From Leishmania martiniquensis (Eukaryota > Euglenozoa > Kinetoplastea > Trypanosomatida > Trypanosomatidae), in contig NC_090161.1 in assembly GCF_017916325.1 (NCBI RefSeq), positions 272,501-336,500 of the forward strand: a stretch of DNA of 64,000 nt, written 5' to 3'. The notes below the pieces were generated by a model, which saw only the letters and a list, made by a program, of their open reading frames with translations, ran no database searches and had not been told where the DNA came from. Below are positions 1 to 8,750 of the stretch, one piece after another. The translations under genes and the position numbers were made by a program. The stretch's first letter is position 1, and the number at the start of each line of letters is the position of its first letter.

Positions 1-442
1 CTCGTGCCTCCTCGCCGAACATGCGAATCTGGTGGTTCTTGTCGAAGGTGATCGCTGTTGGGTACACCCACGAGCCCGTCGGTGACGGAATGATCTTCGG
101 CCGCTTTGTTGCCGTGTCTATGTAGCAGATGCAGCTGTTTGTAGTGCCGAGGTCAATGCCGATCATGCGCCCCCTCTTCCGCTTCTCCCGAGTGTCCTCC
201 TTGACGACGTAGTAGCGGCTGCGCGTGTCCTCCTCGAGCTTTCGGCGCCTCTCTGCTTCCATCTTGATTGCGTTCTGGTAGCTCACCGTCTTCCCCGGGC
301 GGCTCGGCAAGCCGGACGACGACCCGACCGCGCCTTGGAGACCGGGCATCCCCATCCCTGGCGGCATTCCTGGCATGCCGCTCATACTCGGGTAGCCTAT
401 TTGCAGCAGCGCGGTGCTGCGACGAAGGGCATGGCGGCGCAT
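1..442 (-). CDS. HSP70/DnaK-family chaperone, N-terminal part (runs off window)
   Basis: The reverse strand encodes the start of the HSP70 ATPase domain, with the phosphate-1 signature IGIDLGTTNSC beginning near residue 94, followed by a PTAITF segment. HSP70s are ATP-driven chaperones. The start chosen is the first ATG after an in-frame stop upstream, at 442. This leaves about 92 residues before the ATPase core: a basic start (MRRHALRRS), a Met/Gly/Pro-rich run (residues about 20-37) and a charged stretch rich in E, R and K. The basic start would fit mitochondrial import, but the extension is longer than an ordinary presequence. The gene is cut by the window edge, so the substrate-binding domain is not seen. 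Family certain; which HSP70 paralogue is uncertain. Confidence 0.85.
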   Translation of the reverse strand, partial: MRRHALRRSTALLQIGYPSMSGMPGMPPGMGMPGLQGAVGSSSGLPSRPGKTVSYQNAIKMEAERRRKLEEDTRSRYYVVKEDTREKRKRGRMIGIDLGTTNSCICYIDTATKRPKIIPSPTGSWVYPTAITFDKNHQIRMFGEEAR

Positions 443-1591
443 GACGCGCTCTGCGTTTTGTCTGTCTCCCCCCTCCCCTCTTCGACCGCTTCTTCACCCA
501 ACAGCGGCGTGCACGACAGGTTGAGGGAAGGGATGTGCGAATGCTTCTCGGGGCGTGAGCCACAGCCGACGTGCCGTGACGAGGGCAACAAAATGGGTGC
601 GCACGAAGAAATTGCAAGCGCCAACGGTAGCGACTGCCGTGTGGCGAAGGGCCGGGGTGGATAGGAGGCGCTATGGTGAGCTGGGATGGGCGTGTGACGA
701 TGCTGTCGGTAGGATGGCAGCGGGTGATGCGCTCGCTGCTGACAGGAAGGCACGGAGATGGGGGGGGTGAGGAGACACCACAATACGGGCCTGAGCATGA
801 AAGGTACACCTGCACACGCGTCACAACTGGAGGGAGGTAGTAGGGAGGCAGCGAGAAAGAGTTTGAGGTCTTCGCCTGAAGCTTAACAAAGGTGCTTGTG
901 CGTGCCCTGTGCTGGCGCTCCAAATGGGGAGGAGGGGGGCAGCTGGTTGACGAGAGGATGGGGTATTGAGTGGAGCGGCGTATGGCAGGGGGGAGAAGGT
1001 ATCGATATCGAAGAGCGCTAAGCCACAGCACCCAGAGAACACCTTCCCCTACACTCTTCGCGCGCCCCACCTCAGCCTTCTTGTCACCTCGCACACTCTC
1101 TTTCTCGTTTCTCTGTTCTGAGCGGCGAATCACCAACACATCCGCGAAGACGGACCGGCGCTGGATCGTCTAGCTCAGCTGAGCCGCGTCTGCGACATCC
1201 CCTTCTGAAAGGAGGAGGAGGCGGCGCAGACGCCCTTCCCACACCTATCTAGGAAAGGGTGAGGGATCGTTGGCCGATTGCAGACGCGCGAGCTGCCTGA
1301 ATGCGCACACGCGCACGCGCACGCGCGTTCGCTCCAAGGTTCGCTGCTTCCAAAGTCCTATGCTGGCGTGCAGTCACTTGTTAGCCGGTGTCCGTGCGTG
1401 TGTGCATGCTGTGCGCAGCATCGCCGCGTCCATGGCCTAGTCCTTTGCTGTAGATGCGGAGTCGAAGGGGGGCTCGCCATGAGCGCCAGTGCAGTAGAAA
1501 AAGGGGCGGACGTCACGTGCACCATGCAACCCTCTCACCCTCAAGACAGCAACATCTGAGACCCCTCACCATCGCCTTGCCTTTCCTCTCT
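443..1591. other. Non-coding stretch between HSP70 and OGFr-domain genes
   Basis: This holds the presumed 5' leader of the HSP70 gene and the 3' UTR of the gene to its right. Purine-rich plus-strand tracts (about 740-775 and 831-870) read as pyrimidine tracts on the transcribed sense strand and are candidate trans-splicing signals. An alternating CG/CA run lies near 1306-1327. Long open frames here look like compositional shadows. No RNA gene seen. Confidence 0.5.
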
Positions 1592-2752
1592 TTAATCCGA
1601 TTCACTGTGGGTGAGTCGGTCTAGGTGCTTCTTCAGCCGCGTCTTGTGGCTCGGCTCGACGTTCGAGTGCTGCACGATCGTCGGCAGCAAGGTCGACTCC
1701 GTCAGCGGCAGCAGAAACAGAAGGCGGCCTTTACCCATCTCCTCCAGCAAAAACTCCACGAGCCGAACTGCGAGGCGGATAAAACCGACGTCGAGGAGAC
1801 AACGCAGCACGCGGGGAACGCCCGACTCGTAAAAGTTGAAAGCGCTGTAAGTCGGCGGCGACAGTGGATGAGCGCTGTCGTCCTTGGCGCCGTCGCGGTT
1901 GACGTGGCTGCGAGACGCAGCAGCAGTTGCGTCCGTGGCGAACTCGGTGGCTACGGCGCCAGTGGCGGTCGTCCGGTAGAGCTCAAGCAGCGCGTACCGC
2001 TCCTGCCAGGCACGATGGCGGTCCAGCACACCACGCTCCTCCTCGTGAACACGCCACCCGAAGAAGCGAAGCAGTACCACATAGCTGTAGTAAATGCGAT
2101 CCATCAACCCAGGCTCTCGGACGATGGCGAGATCACTCTCCAGCAGCGGGCGACGCCGCAGAAGCTCGTACAACTCGGAGGCGGAGCATGCACTCTCGAG
2201 AGGGGTGAATGCCCCTTCCTCGGCCACGGAGCAGCCTTGCACCGCGTCTGGGCTGGGCTGGGCATTTTCACCAGCGTCTGCCTCGTCACCCCATCTGCAG
2301 CAAGGGAACAGCAACGGTAATAATAGGTGCCAGTGAAGGCGCATACACTCAAGCCCGTCTCGAGACGCCAGCTGCTCTGCGTAACGTTCATCGGCCACAT
2401 CGCCAAGCGTGCTCACGGCTGCTGGTGGGAGGAGCATCCCGTGAAGACCGACGATCGAAAGCCGCGAGACGTTAGGCTGCAGTGAAGGGCTGCCAGAAAG
2501 CACCTCGGGCAGGGTCGTGGCTTCCTGGGCAGAGACAGTCCTGTCGCCGTTGCTGCGACTGGTGCTTGAGATGACGTCATCGAAGATGGGGTCCGTCAGC
2601 TGAGTGAGGCTCCACATTCCACGGTAGAAGCGAACGCTTGGGTGGATCCCAGCAACGTCCACTTGGCGCTGGCTGCGCTCCGTGCCCCCGTCCTCTGCCC
2701 CATCGGCAGCCAAAGGCTCACCGCTGTGCTGCGGATGCTGCTTTACCTCCAT
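1592..2752 (-). CDS. OGFr conserved-domain protein
   Basis: The 386-residue product matches the opioid growth factor receptor (OGFr) conserved region. It has HPSVRFYRG near residue 37, a segment like the family's HxxIQWLFP block (LHWHLLLPLLFP), a YSYVVLLRFFGW block, then FNFYESGVPRVLRCLLDVGF and VRLVEFLLEE near the C-terminus, like the family's NxxRITRILRSLxxLG ending. The biochemical function of this domain is not established outside vertebrates. I chose the ATG at 2752 because a spliced-leader acceptor after a strong pyrimidine tract lies about 46 bases upstream (2798). The frame stays open to 3088, but that part is low-complexity and precedes the acceptor. Moderately sure of the family; function in a protist unknown. 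Confidence 0.65.
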   Translation of the reverse strand: MEVKQHPQHSGEPLAADGAEDGGTERSQRQVDVAGIHPSVRFYRGMWSLTQLTDPIFDDVISSTSRSNGDRTVSAQEATTLPEVLSGSPSLQPNVSRLSIVGLHGMLLPPAAVSTLGDVADERYAEQLASRDGLECMRLHWHLLLPLLFPCCRWGDEADAGENAQPSPDAVQGCSVAEEGAFTPLESACSASELYELLRRRPLLESDLAIVREPGLMDRIYYSYVVLLRFFGWRVHEEERGVLDRHRAWQERYALLELYRTTATGAVATEFATDATAAASRSHVNRDGAKDDSAHPLSPPTYSAFNFYESGVPRVLRCLLDVGFIRLAVRLVEFLLEEMGKGRLLFLLPLTESTLLPTIVQHSNVEPSHKTRLKKHLDRLTHSESD

Positions 2753-3473
2753 GACTTGGCCAGTGCCGTGTAGTCGACGCAGCGCAAGAGACGGTTTCTG
2801 CAGGCGTAGGCGGCGGGCGTGAAAAGAGCGAGAAGTGGAAAAGAAGAGGGGAGGGAGGCGGTAGGAGAGGCACTGAAACAGAGGAGGGGCGCGGGCTCCA
2901 GTAACAGCTGCACGTAAGCGGCAGACATCATGCTTGTGTCTGCCTGCAGTTTCGTGCGGGCGCAAGGAGCTGGTGAGAGGCAGACAGATAGAGAGATGGG
3001 AAAGGGGTGAGGGAATCGACGTCAGAGGAGAGGCGCTCGTCGCCCAGGCGCACACCAGCTCAAACTGACACAAGCCAAGCAATCCCATTGTAGCGCACCT
3101 CCAGTGATGGATGTATCGGCCGTAGTCAGAGCGTCCCTGACTTGCGTGCGTCTACCGTCGTGCTCTCCGTGAGCAAAGAACATGAAAGATTCGTACTGTC
3201 GAGGTTTAACAGATTAAGCAGTGACGGATGCACACCTATGCGCAGAAGGGTGCAGGTGTGCGTGGGCGAGCGTGTGGAGATGCGGTCACACTCAGGACCG
3301 AGGCCTCTAAGGCCGGAGGTACGAAGGAAAAAGGGGCCGGATGAGCCCTCGAGTGCGGGAGGGCGTGTCGTGGGGAGGCGATGGGTAGTCGGCTTCGCCG
3401 AGAGCACAGTGGGGGAGGGGGGACCGAGGCGGTGAGCCAGATGCGCCTGTGTCGGCCAGCTCTCCCTTTCTTT
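2753..3473. other. Non-coding stretch
   Basis: Contains the leader and trans-splicing signals of the OGFr-domain gene and the 3' UTR of the redoxin-fold gene. Short open frames on both strands lack recognisable domains. Nothing else seen. Confidence 0.45.
2798..2799 (-). promoter_or_regulatory. Candidate spliced-leader acceptor AG for the OGFr-domain gene
   Basis: On the minus strand a long C/T-rich tract (about 2900 down to 2815) is followed by CTGCAG, 45 bases before the chosen ATG. Kinetoplastid mRNAs are trans-spliced at an AG downstream of such tracts. This site supports the start at 2752. Confidence 0.45.
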
Positions 3474-3989
3474 TCAGTCCTCCTGGCGCCGATGCGGGTG
3501 CAGTTGAGGCAGTCGGATGACTGGCCGCGCTACTGGTGCGCCACGATAGCGCCCCCGGAAGAGCTCTGTGTCGCTGTATGGAGAGGGGAGAGTGTGCAGT
3601 TGCTGTGGCCTGCCGTCCAGTGCCGCACCCGTTTTCCACTGGAAACCGAACTGGACAATATCCTTGAGAAGACGGCGCTCCTCGTAGCTGCGCACGTCGT
3701 GGATGGTGCCGACGAGCTTCTCGTTCACAAAGAGGAGCGGCAGATCCGGCGTGCCGGCCTTGGCGACGAGTTGCTCGCGCAACGATACGGCGTGCATGTG
3801 GTGATCCAGCTCGACGACCTTGAGACGAGTGGCATACCAGGATACGTAGTGGCGCATGTGGCCCGTCTCAATGACTCGAGATCCGACTGTGAAGACGATC
3901 GCCCAATAGCGCTTCAGGTACTCATCGAGGTTGTTCGACAGGAAGGGCCGAAAGCGGGTATCGGCGCCGCGGAAGCCGTGTGGGCTCAT
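3474..3989 (-). CDS. Thioredoxin/glutaredoxin-fold protein lacking CXXC
   Basis: The 171-residue product carries a glutaredoxin-like core: a first strand (WAIVFTVGSRVIETGHMRHYV), a second strand (KVVELDHH), a cis-proline-type strand (TPDLPLLFVNEKLVGTIHDV) and a final helix (SYEERRLLKDIV). The usual CXXC/CXXS redox motif is absent where expected, so a redox catalytic role is doubtful; the SH3BGR-like branch of the fold also lacks it. The start is uncertain. The frame remains open upstream to 4439 without another ATG; the stretch just before 3989 is basic and looks partly coding, while beyond about 4200 it is low-complexity. If the acceptor near 4218 is used, the ATG at 3989 is the first available. 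Confidence 0.55.
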   Translation of the reverse strand: MSPHGFRGADTRFRPFLSNNLDEYLKRYWAIVFTVGSRVIETGHMRHYVSWYATRLKVVELDHHMHAVSLREQLVAKAGTPDLPLLFVNEKLVGTIHDVRSYEERRLLKDIVQFGFQWKTGAALDGRPQQLHTLPSPYSDTELFRGRYRGAPVARPVIRLPQLHPHRRQED

Positions 3990-4960
3990 CTCAGCAGTGG
4001 TAGCGGCAGTGGAGCGGCGACCGCGTCTGCGTAGGCTGGTGCGCACGAGGCGTGCTGCCGAAACGTCCACTTTCCGCCAGTAGGTGAACAAGCCCGCGCA
4101 GATGCGCGAGTGCAGCGCGGCCCACTCCGCCTCGTTAACGGTGGTCACTCCCCTCACTTCTTTTTGCTTTGCGGTAGCGTACGGCTGACCAACTGTTCGC
4201 CTGAGTGAGCTTCGCTGCTGGCATCGACCCAAACATGTTCCAACATGAAAGCGCGCACCCACCCACACACACACACACACAAACAGGTGCCAACGCAAGG
4301 CGTCGAGGAAGAGAGAGGAGGAGGAGGAGGGGAACGAAGATGGTGCGGAGAGAGGGAGTGCGTGTGGGTGTGCGGCGAGGGAGGGAAAGAGGGAGGGGTC
4401 ACGGGTGTAGCGCACGCGCACATGCGCATCGGTGTGCACTGGCCAAGAAAAGCACCGTAGAAAACAACAAGCGTAGCGCAGACGGAGCCGCTATTGTCAT
4501 GTTGAGAGCGGCCCTCAACGACGGTGCGAGAAGGCCGGATGAGAAAGAGGAGATGCACAAAAAAAAAGCTGCTGAAGTTTGTCTGGACGCGCGCCCCCTA
4601 GAGAGACGTGAGATAAAAACCCAAGGGGGAGAAGATGCCGACTCCTTCGAGGGGAGCAGCTGTGACAGCACGGCCCTGTTCTCGCTCACCTCCTTCCCTC
4701 CCTTCCCCCCCTTACACACACACAGACACAAACAGACAGACAGACACACATAGTTATACACACGGAGAGGAGGAGATCTCGAGAGGAAGAGAAGCGCATT
4801 GGTGCCAAAAAAAGCTTCGTCGCACCCCATCCGCCTCGTTGTCTAGCCCTCACCCCTATGCTGTCACAGAGACTTCACGGCGTGCGTGCACGCATGGGCG
4901 CACTCATGGAGACGCAAGCGGACGCCAAAATGTAGGCGCTCTTCTTGATCGTCCCTCCCT
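3990..4960. other. Non-coding stretch with simple repeats
   Basis: Holds the leader of the redoxin-fold gene and the 3' UTR of the Pif1-like gene. It contains a (CA)n run at about 4262-4282, a plus-strand purine tract at 4305-4400 (pyrimidine tract on the sense strand) and CACA/CAGA repeats at 4712-4752. Short open frames on both strands are shadows of these repeats. Confidence 0.45.
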
Positions 4961-7015
4961 TTACAGTAGCCTCTCCCTCGGCTTCGGCAAGCAGCCCTTC
5001 GTGATGGCGGACATAGTGTGAAGGTCGCGCTTGTCGAGGCCCATCTCCAACGCTAGCTGGCGCGTGCGCAGGGGGATAAACTGATTGTCTGTGCTGACCT
5101 CGCGCATCATAGGTCCACAGGAGATCCGGTGGGCCTCCCAATGCCGCCACTCCACCGGCTTGCCGCAGTCAAGGCAGAGAACAACTTGGTGCTTCTCCCT
5201 GTGCGGCCCGAGCAGCTCGAGGGGCACGGTCTGGTTGCAATCGCTGCACCAGCGTACCGAGCGCACGCACGTCGTCCAATGCTCGAAGAATGATGCCGTC
5301 GCCACGAACTGCTTGCAGTTGCGACACCACTGCTCCTGCGCGGTGCTGACCGTCTTTTTGCTGATCTTGTGGTAGTAAATGCGGGTCGGCTCGTGCACCA
5401 TACCCTCTAAGCTCGCGAAGTCGGACGTGTTTCGAATCGTGAAGTCAGAGAAGCTGCGCTGATGCGCGAGTAGGTTGCCGAGATCGTTCGTGTCCGCCAT
5501 ACGGCGACCGTTCAAATTGACAAAGAAGGTGTGGGGAAAGGCAATGATGTTCATCGGGCACACACGCTTCCGCGGGAAGACGGGGAACTGCTGCAGCTCG
5601 TATCGAATCTCAGGGTAGAAGGGGTGGTAGCACACCACACGCATGCGGGGCACGTCAACGGTACGGTGCTCACGAGGGAAGTGAATAGACAAGAAGTGCG
5701 GCCGCACCTGCATCACCTCACCCACCGCGCCGCCAGGCACCCCGAAGTGCTCTTGGCCATCGAAGAGGAGGTGCACCCGACAACCGACGTCGACGCTGAG
5801 GGCGTCGACCAGTCCTAGCGATGCCGCCGAGGAAGAGTGCATTAGCATGTTCACGAGAAAGTTGCCCACCTCTGTCCGCTTGAACTGGCGGTAGCGCAGC
5901 GGCATCTCCTTCACGGCGGGCTGGCGAGGAAAGCGTTGCATCATCCGGGTGGCGACGAACGAGTTGGATAGCATGTCCTCATTCAGCATTGCCAGCTCAG
6001 AGGGGGAGTACGAAGCCGGCGCTCGGTCCACCACAGGGTCGTCCACCTCCAAGTCGCCCTCTTTTCCAGCTTCCAGCTCCTCTTCCGGAGAGGCGGCGGC
6101 CGCCTCGTCCTCAAAGCGCGTCCACTGGGCGGTGCTGAAGGCATTCTCATCCTGAGCATTGCCCTCGTCGTCGCCGCTTGCGGCTGTGGCGGCGCCCTTA
6201 TCGACCTCCATCGTGGAGCTCGACCAGGAGAAGAGCCGCGACTCCGGTTTGTCTTTCATGGACAGCTCCTCGAGCTCCTTCATGTGAGGCAGCGTTAGGG
6301 CGCCATCAAACGCCAACTCGGTGAGGCGCCGCAGTTCCGCCTCTTTCTGCACGTGAGACTTGCGCAGCAGCGTCTGCTGAGGAAATAGAGTTTCCCACTG
6401 CTCCAGCTGGAAGAGGTATCCGCCAGTGTCGCTGGTGGGGTGGACGGGCAGCCGCCAAAAATCTGCCGCGGCATAGACGCGCAGTCCACCAAACGGTGCG
6501 CTCGGCTGCCCACGTAACCGTCGCGCAACCGCGTCCATCGAGAGCAGCACCGTTGGCTGCACGCGCTCGAGCGCGTCGAGGATGAGCACATCCACGTTGC
6601 ACAAGCTTGGTAGGCTGCTTGCAAAGGTAGACTCGACGAGGCGCACGTGTCGTTCTAAAGTACCTTCCAGCTGCTCCTGTGAGGGCAGCTCGTCGCGGCT
6701 GACACGCATCCCGATGAAGAAGTTGATGAGAAGCCCGTCCAGCCGCGCCGCGCGCTGGTTGTCTGCAGAGACGAAGGCGACCCGCTGCCCCTTCTTTTCG
6801 CACTGCAGGCCAATTGCCTTTAGCAGGTTCAGTTTGCCGGTGCCGTGGTGGCCACAGAAGAGCACGTTGCACCCGGCACGTCGTGCCTCCCTCGCCCTCA
6901 GTTGCGTCGATGCGGCGCCAACGTGGTGCAGACGGCGAAAGTCACCGGCAAAGCCGGCCGTGTCCACCTCACGGACGAGGTGAGCGAAGAAGCGGGAGAG
7001 GCTTCGCTGAAGCAT
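4961..7015 (-). CDS. Pif1-like helicase homologue with degraded motifs and C-terminal zinc fingers
   Basis: The 684-residue protein aligns by eye with the Pif1/RecD-type SF1 helicases. It has a Walker A (CGHHGTGK, residues about 55-61), a Walker B region (DVLILDALERV near 143-153), R-x-x-x-(9)-PFGG, then AAADFWRLPV (about 183-191) where Pif1 proteins have GDFxQLPP. The Walker B acidic pair DE reads DA, the motif III Gln is Arg, and near the C-terminus the TIHKSQG-type motif is missing after LQQFPVFP. From residue 564 to 633 there are three tandem fingers of form C-x2-C-x11-H-x3-(C/H). The start at 7015 gives MLQRSLSRFFAHLVREV, a likely mitochondrial presequence; an open extension to 7054 is repeat-derived. 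Probably not an active helicase. Confidence 0.7.
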   Translation of the reverse strand: MLQRSLSRFFAHLVREVDTAGFAGDFRRLHHVGAASTQLRAREARRAGCNVLFCGHHGTGKLNLLKAIGLQCEKKGQRVAFVSADNQRAARLDGLLINFFIGMRVSRDELPSQEQLEGTLERHVRLVESTFASSLPSLCNVDVLILDALERVQPTVLLSMDAVARRLRGQPSAPFGGLRVYAAADFWRLPVHPTSDTGGYLFQLEQWETLFPQQTLLRKSHVQKEAELRRLTELAFDGALTLPHMKELEELSMKDKPESRLFSWSSSTMEVDKGAATAASGDDEGNAQDENAFSTAQWTRFEDEAAAASPEEELEAGKEGDLEVDDPVVDRAPASYSPSELAMLNEDMLSNSFVATRMMQRFPRQPAVKEMPLRYRQFKRTEVGNFLVNMLMHSSSAASLGLVDALSVDVGCRVHLLFDGQEHFGVPGGAVGEVMQVRPHFLSIHFPREHRTVDVPRMRVVCYHPFYPEIRYELQQFPVFPRKRVCPMNIIAFPHTFFVNLNGRRMADTNDLGNLLAHQRSFSDFTIRNTSDFASLEGMVHEPTRIYYHKISKKTVSTAQEQWCRNCKQFVATASFFEHWTTCVRSVRWCSDCNQTVPLELLGPHREKHQVVLCLDCGKPVEWRHWEAHRISCGPMMREVSTDNQFIPLRTRQLALEMGLDKRDLHTMSAITKGCLPKPRERLL

Positions 7016-8750
7016 AGCTCGTGTGTGCAGAGAGACACATACACACACACACAAAGAGCAAGCGACTGAGCGAGCACAGTTTCACACGTTAACGTGTGCC
7101 GGCGGACGCAGCAGGAGCAGGAGGGAAGGGAAGAGAGGGGGGGCAAAGCGCAAGAGAGAGGGTGTAAGGGAAGGGCGAAGGAGACCGCCTAGCGTACTCG
7201 CCCCTCGACTAGGTGTCTGCCCTCTCAACGAAGAACGGGATATCAGGGCAGAGAGCGAGAGAGCTGTCCGTGAAGATGGTGAGAGAAGTTGAGATAAGTG
7301 ATGCGGTGAACATCAAGAAAGAGACAGAGAGAGAGAGCAACCCCACGAGCACACACACACACGCAAAGAGAGAACAAAAGAGGGCGGTGAAGGTGAAGGA
7401 AAAACGCAGTCATCAAGGGCGAAAAAAAAGAAATCAACGGCGCCCCTCTCCCTTCTGTGATGCGCGTTCGGAGTTTCTATCTGTGATAAGAGGGAGGGAG
7501 GGGCGGGGCGCTCTTGCAGCGGTAAAGGCAATGGCAATGCTGTGGGGTGACACGCATGAAGGTGGTTTGTCTGTCTGTCTCTTCCTGTGTGTGTGTGTGT
7601 GTCACGACGCTGAGAGAGTCCCTCGACTTACAAGCAGCAGCGCCGCGTCTACCCTCAAGCTGGTGCCTTTCGTAGCGGGGGCAGCAGCAACCACAGACGC
7701 GCAGGTGAGTAGGGCAAATGTACCTCGACGCTGCGTGCCGCTCTCCAGTCGGTCTTGCCCACCTAAGTGACCTCACCCGCCGTCCGCTTGGAGCGCAGAG
7801 CGAGGGGGACGGAGAGAGTGGGGAACGCCGATGAGAAGCGGGTGGATGGGCGATTACTCTGTCGGGCGCGAGTGTGTTGAAGAGTGAAGAGGTCTATCCG
7901 TGGCGTTTCAGGAGTGATGTACGTGAGAGGGGGTAGAGCGGTGTCATTGTCATGCGCGAGAAAGGCGGAAACGCAGGCTCTGCTGTCATCGCTCCTCACC
8001 GTCCCGCGCGCCATAGGCTGAAGCGCGCACGCGCGTGTATTCCTTCTTGAGGGAGGGCGAGCAATAAGGGGCGACGTTCTCCTCCCCACACTTCCTCGTC
8101 ATCGCCCTAGAGCTCCTGATGCCCGCGCGAGTCTGACGCCCTCGGCGCAGCTATAAGTCTGATTTTATGGGCGCAACGTTTAGGAAGTACAGGGACATGC
8201 ATTCACGTATTCCAGGTTGAGCTCTGCCGCCGAAGAGGCAGCCACACGACATCCATCTTGGCATCTACGGAATAGCGAGCATGTGCACCATGAGACGAGC
8301 TTCTCACTCGTCCTTGTTTCTCTTCGCCCATGTGAGGCAGACAATCAGGGGGGGCATTGACAAGGCGATATGCCGCCGGGGAGCGGCACACACACACACA
8401 TACACACAAACACACATACGCGCGCTCGACGAAAGTCTGTGGCTTATGTGCAGGTGTGTCGGGTAACACCCGGCTACCTTTGTCGTTGGCGTGCAACACG
8501 GAAACAGAGAGGCAAGAGGACAGCGTTAAGGTCCATCGTTGCACATCTCGCAGCGCACCTACCGCAAGGGATGCGGCATGCACGCGAGCTTCACGCCTTC
8601 TGCACGTAACGGTCCGCTCTCCAGATGCGTGCGTCTTTCCCTTCCTCCACCTTGACGGTTTCCTGGCAGACAGCACGCACGCATGTGCCTCCATACGCAG
8701 AGGCACACCGATGGAGTGACGCGGTGGGGTGAGGTGAAAGAGCGCGCCAC
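7016..8750. other. Non-coding stretch
   Basis: Leader of the Pif1-like gene and 3' UTR of the DNAJC11-like gene. Purine-rich plus-strand tracts (7110-7190, 7310-7440), (CA)n/(GT)n runs at 7036-7053, 7586-7603 and 8388-8416. Open frames here are low-complexity. No gene recognised. Confidence 0.45.

Noticed and set aside
153..1139. 328-codon minus-strand frame overlapping the HSP70 start
   Set aside because: It overlaps the clear HSP70 frame in another phase and has Arg/Pro/Ser-rich sequence without domain.
3381..4034. 217-codon plus-strand frame
   Set aside because: Antisense shadow of the redoxin-fold gene.
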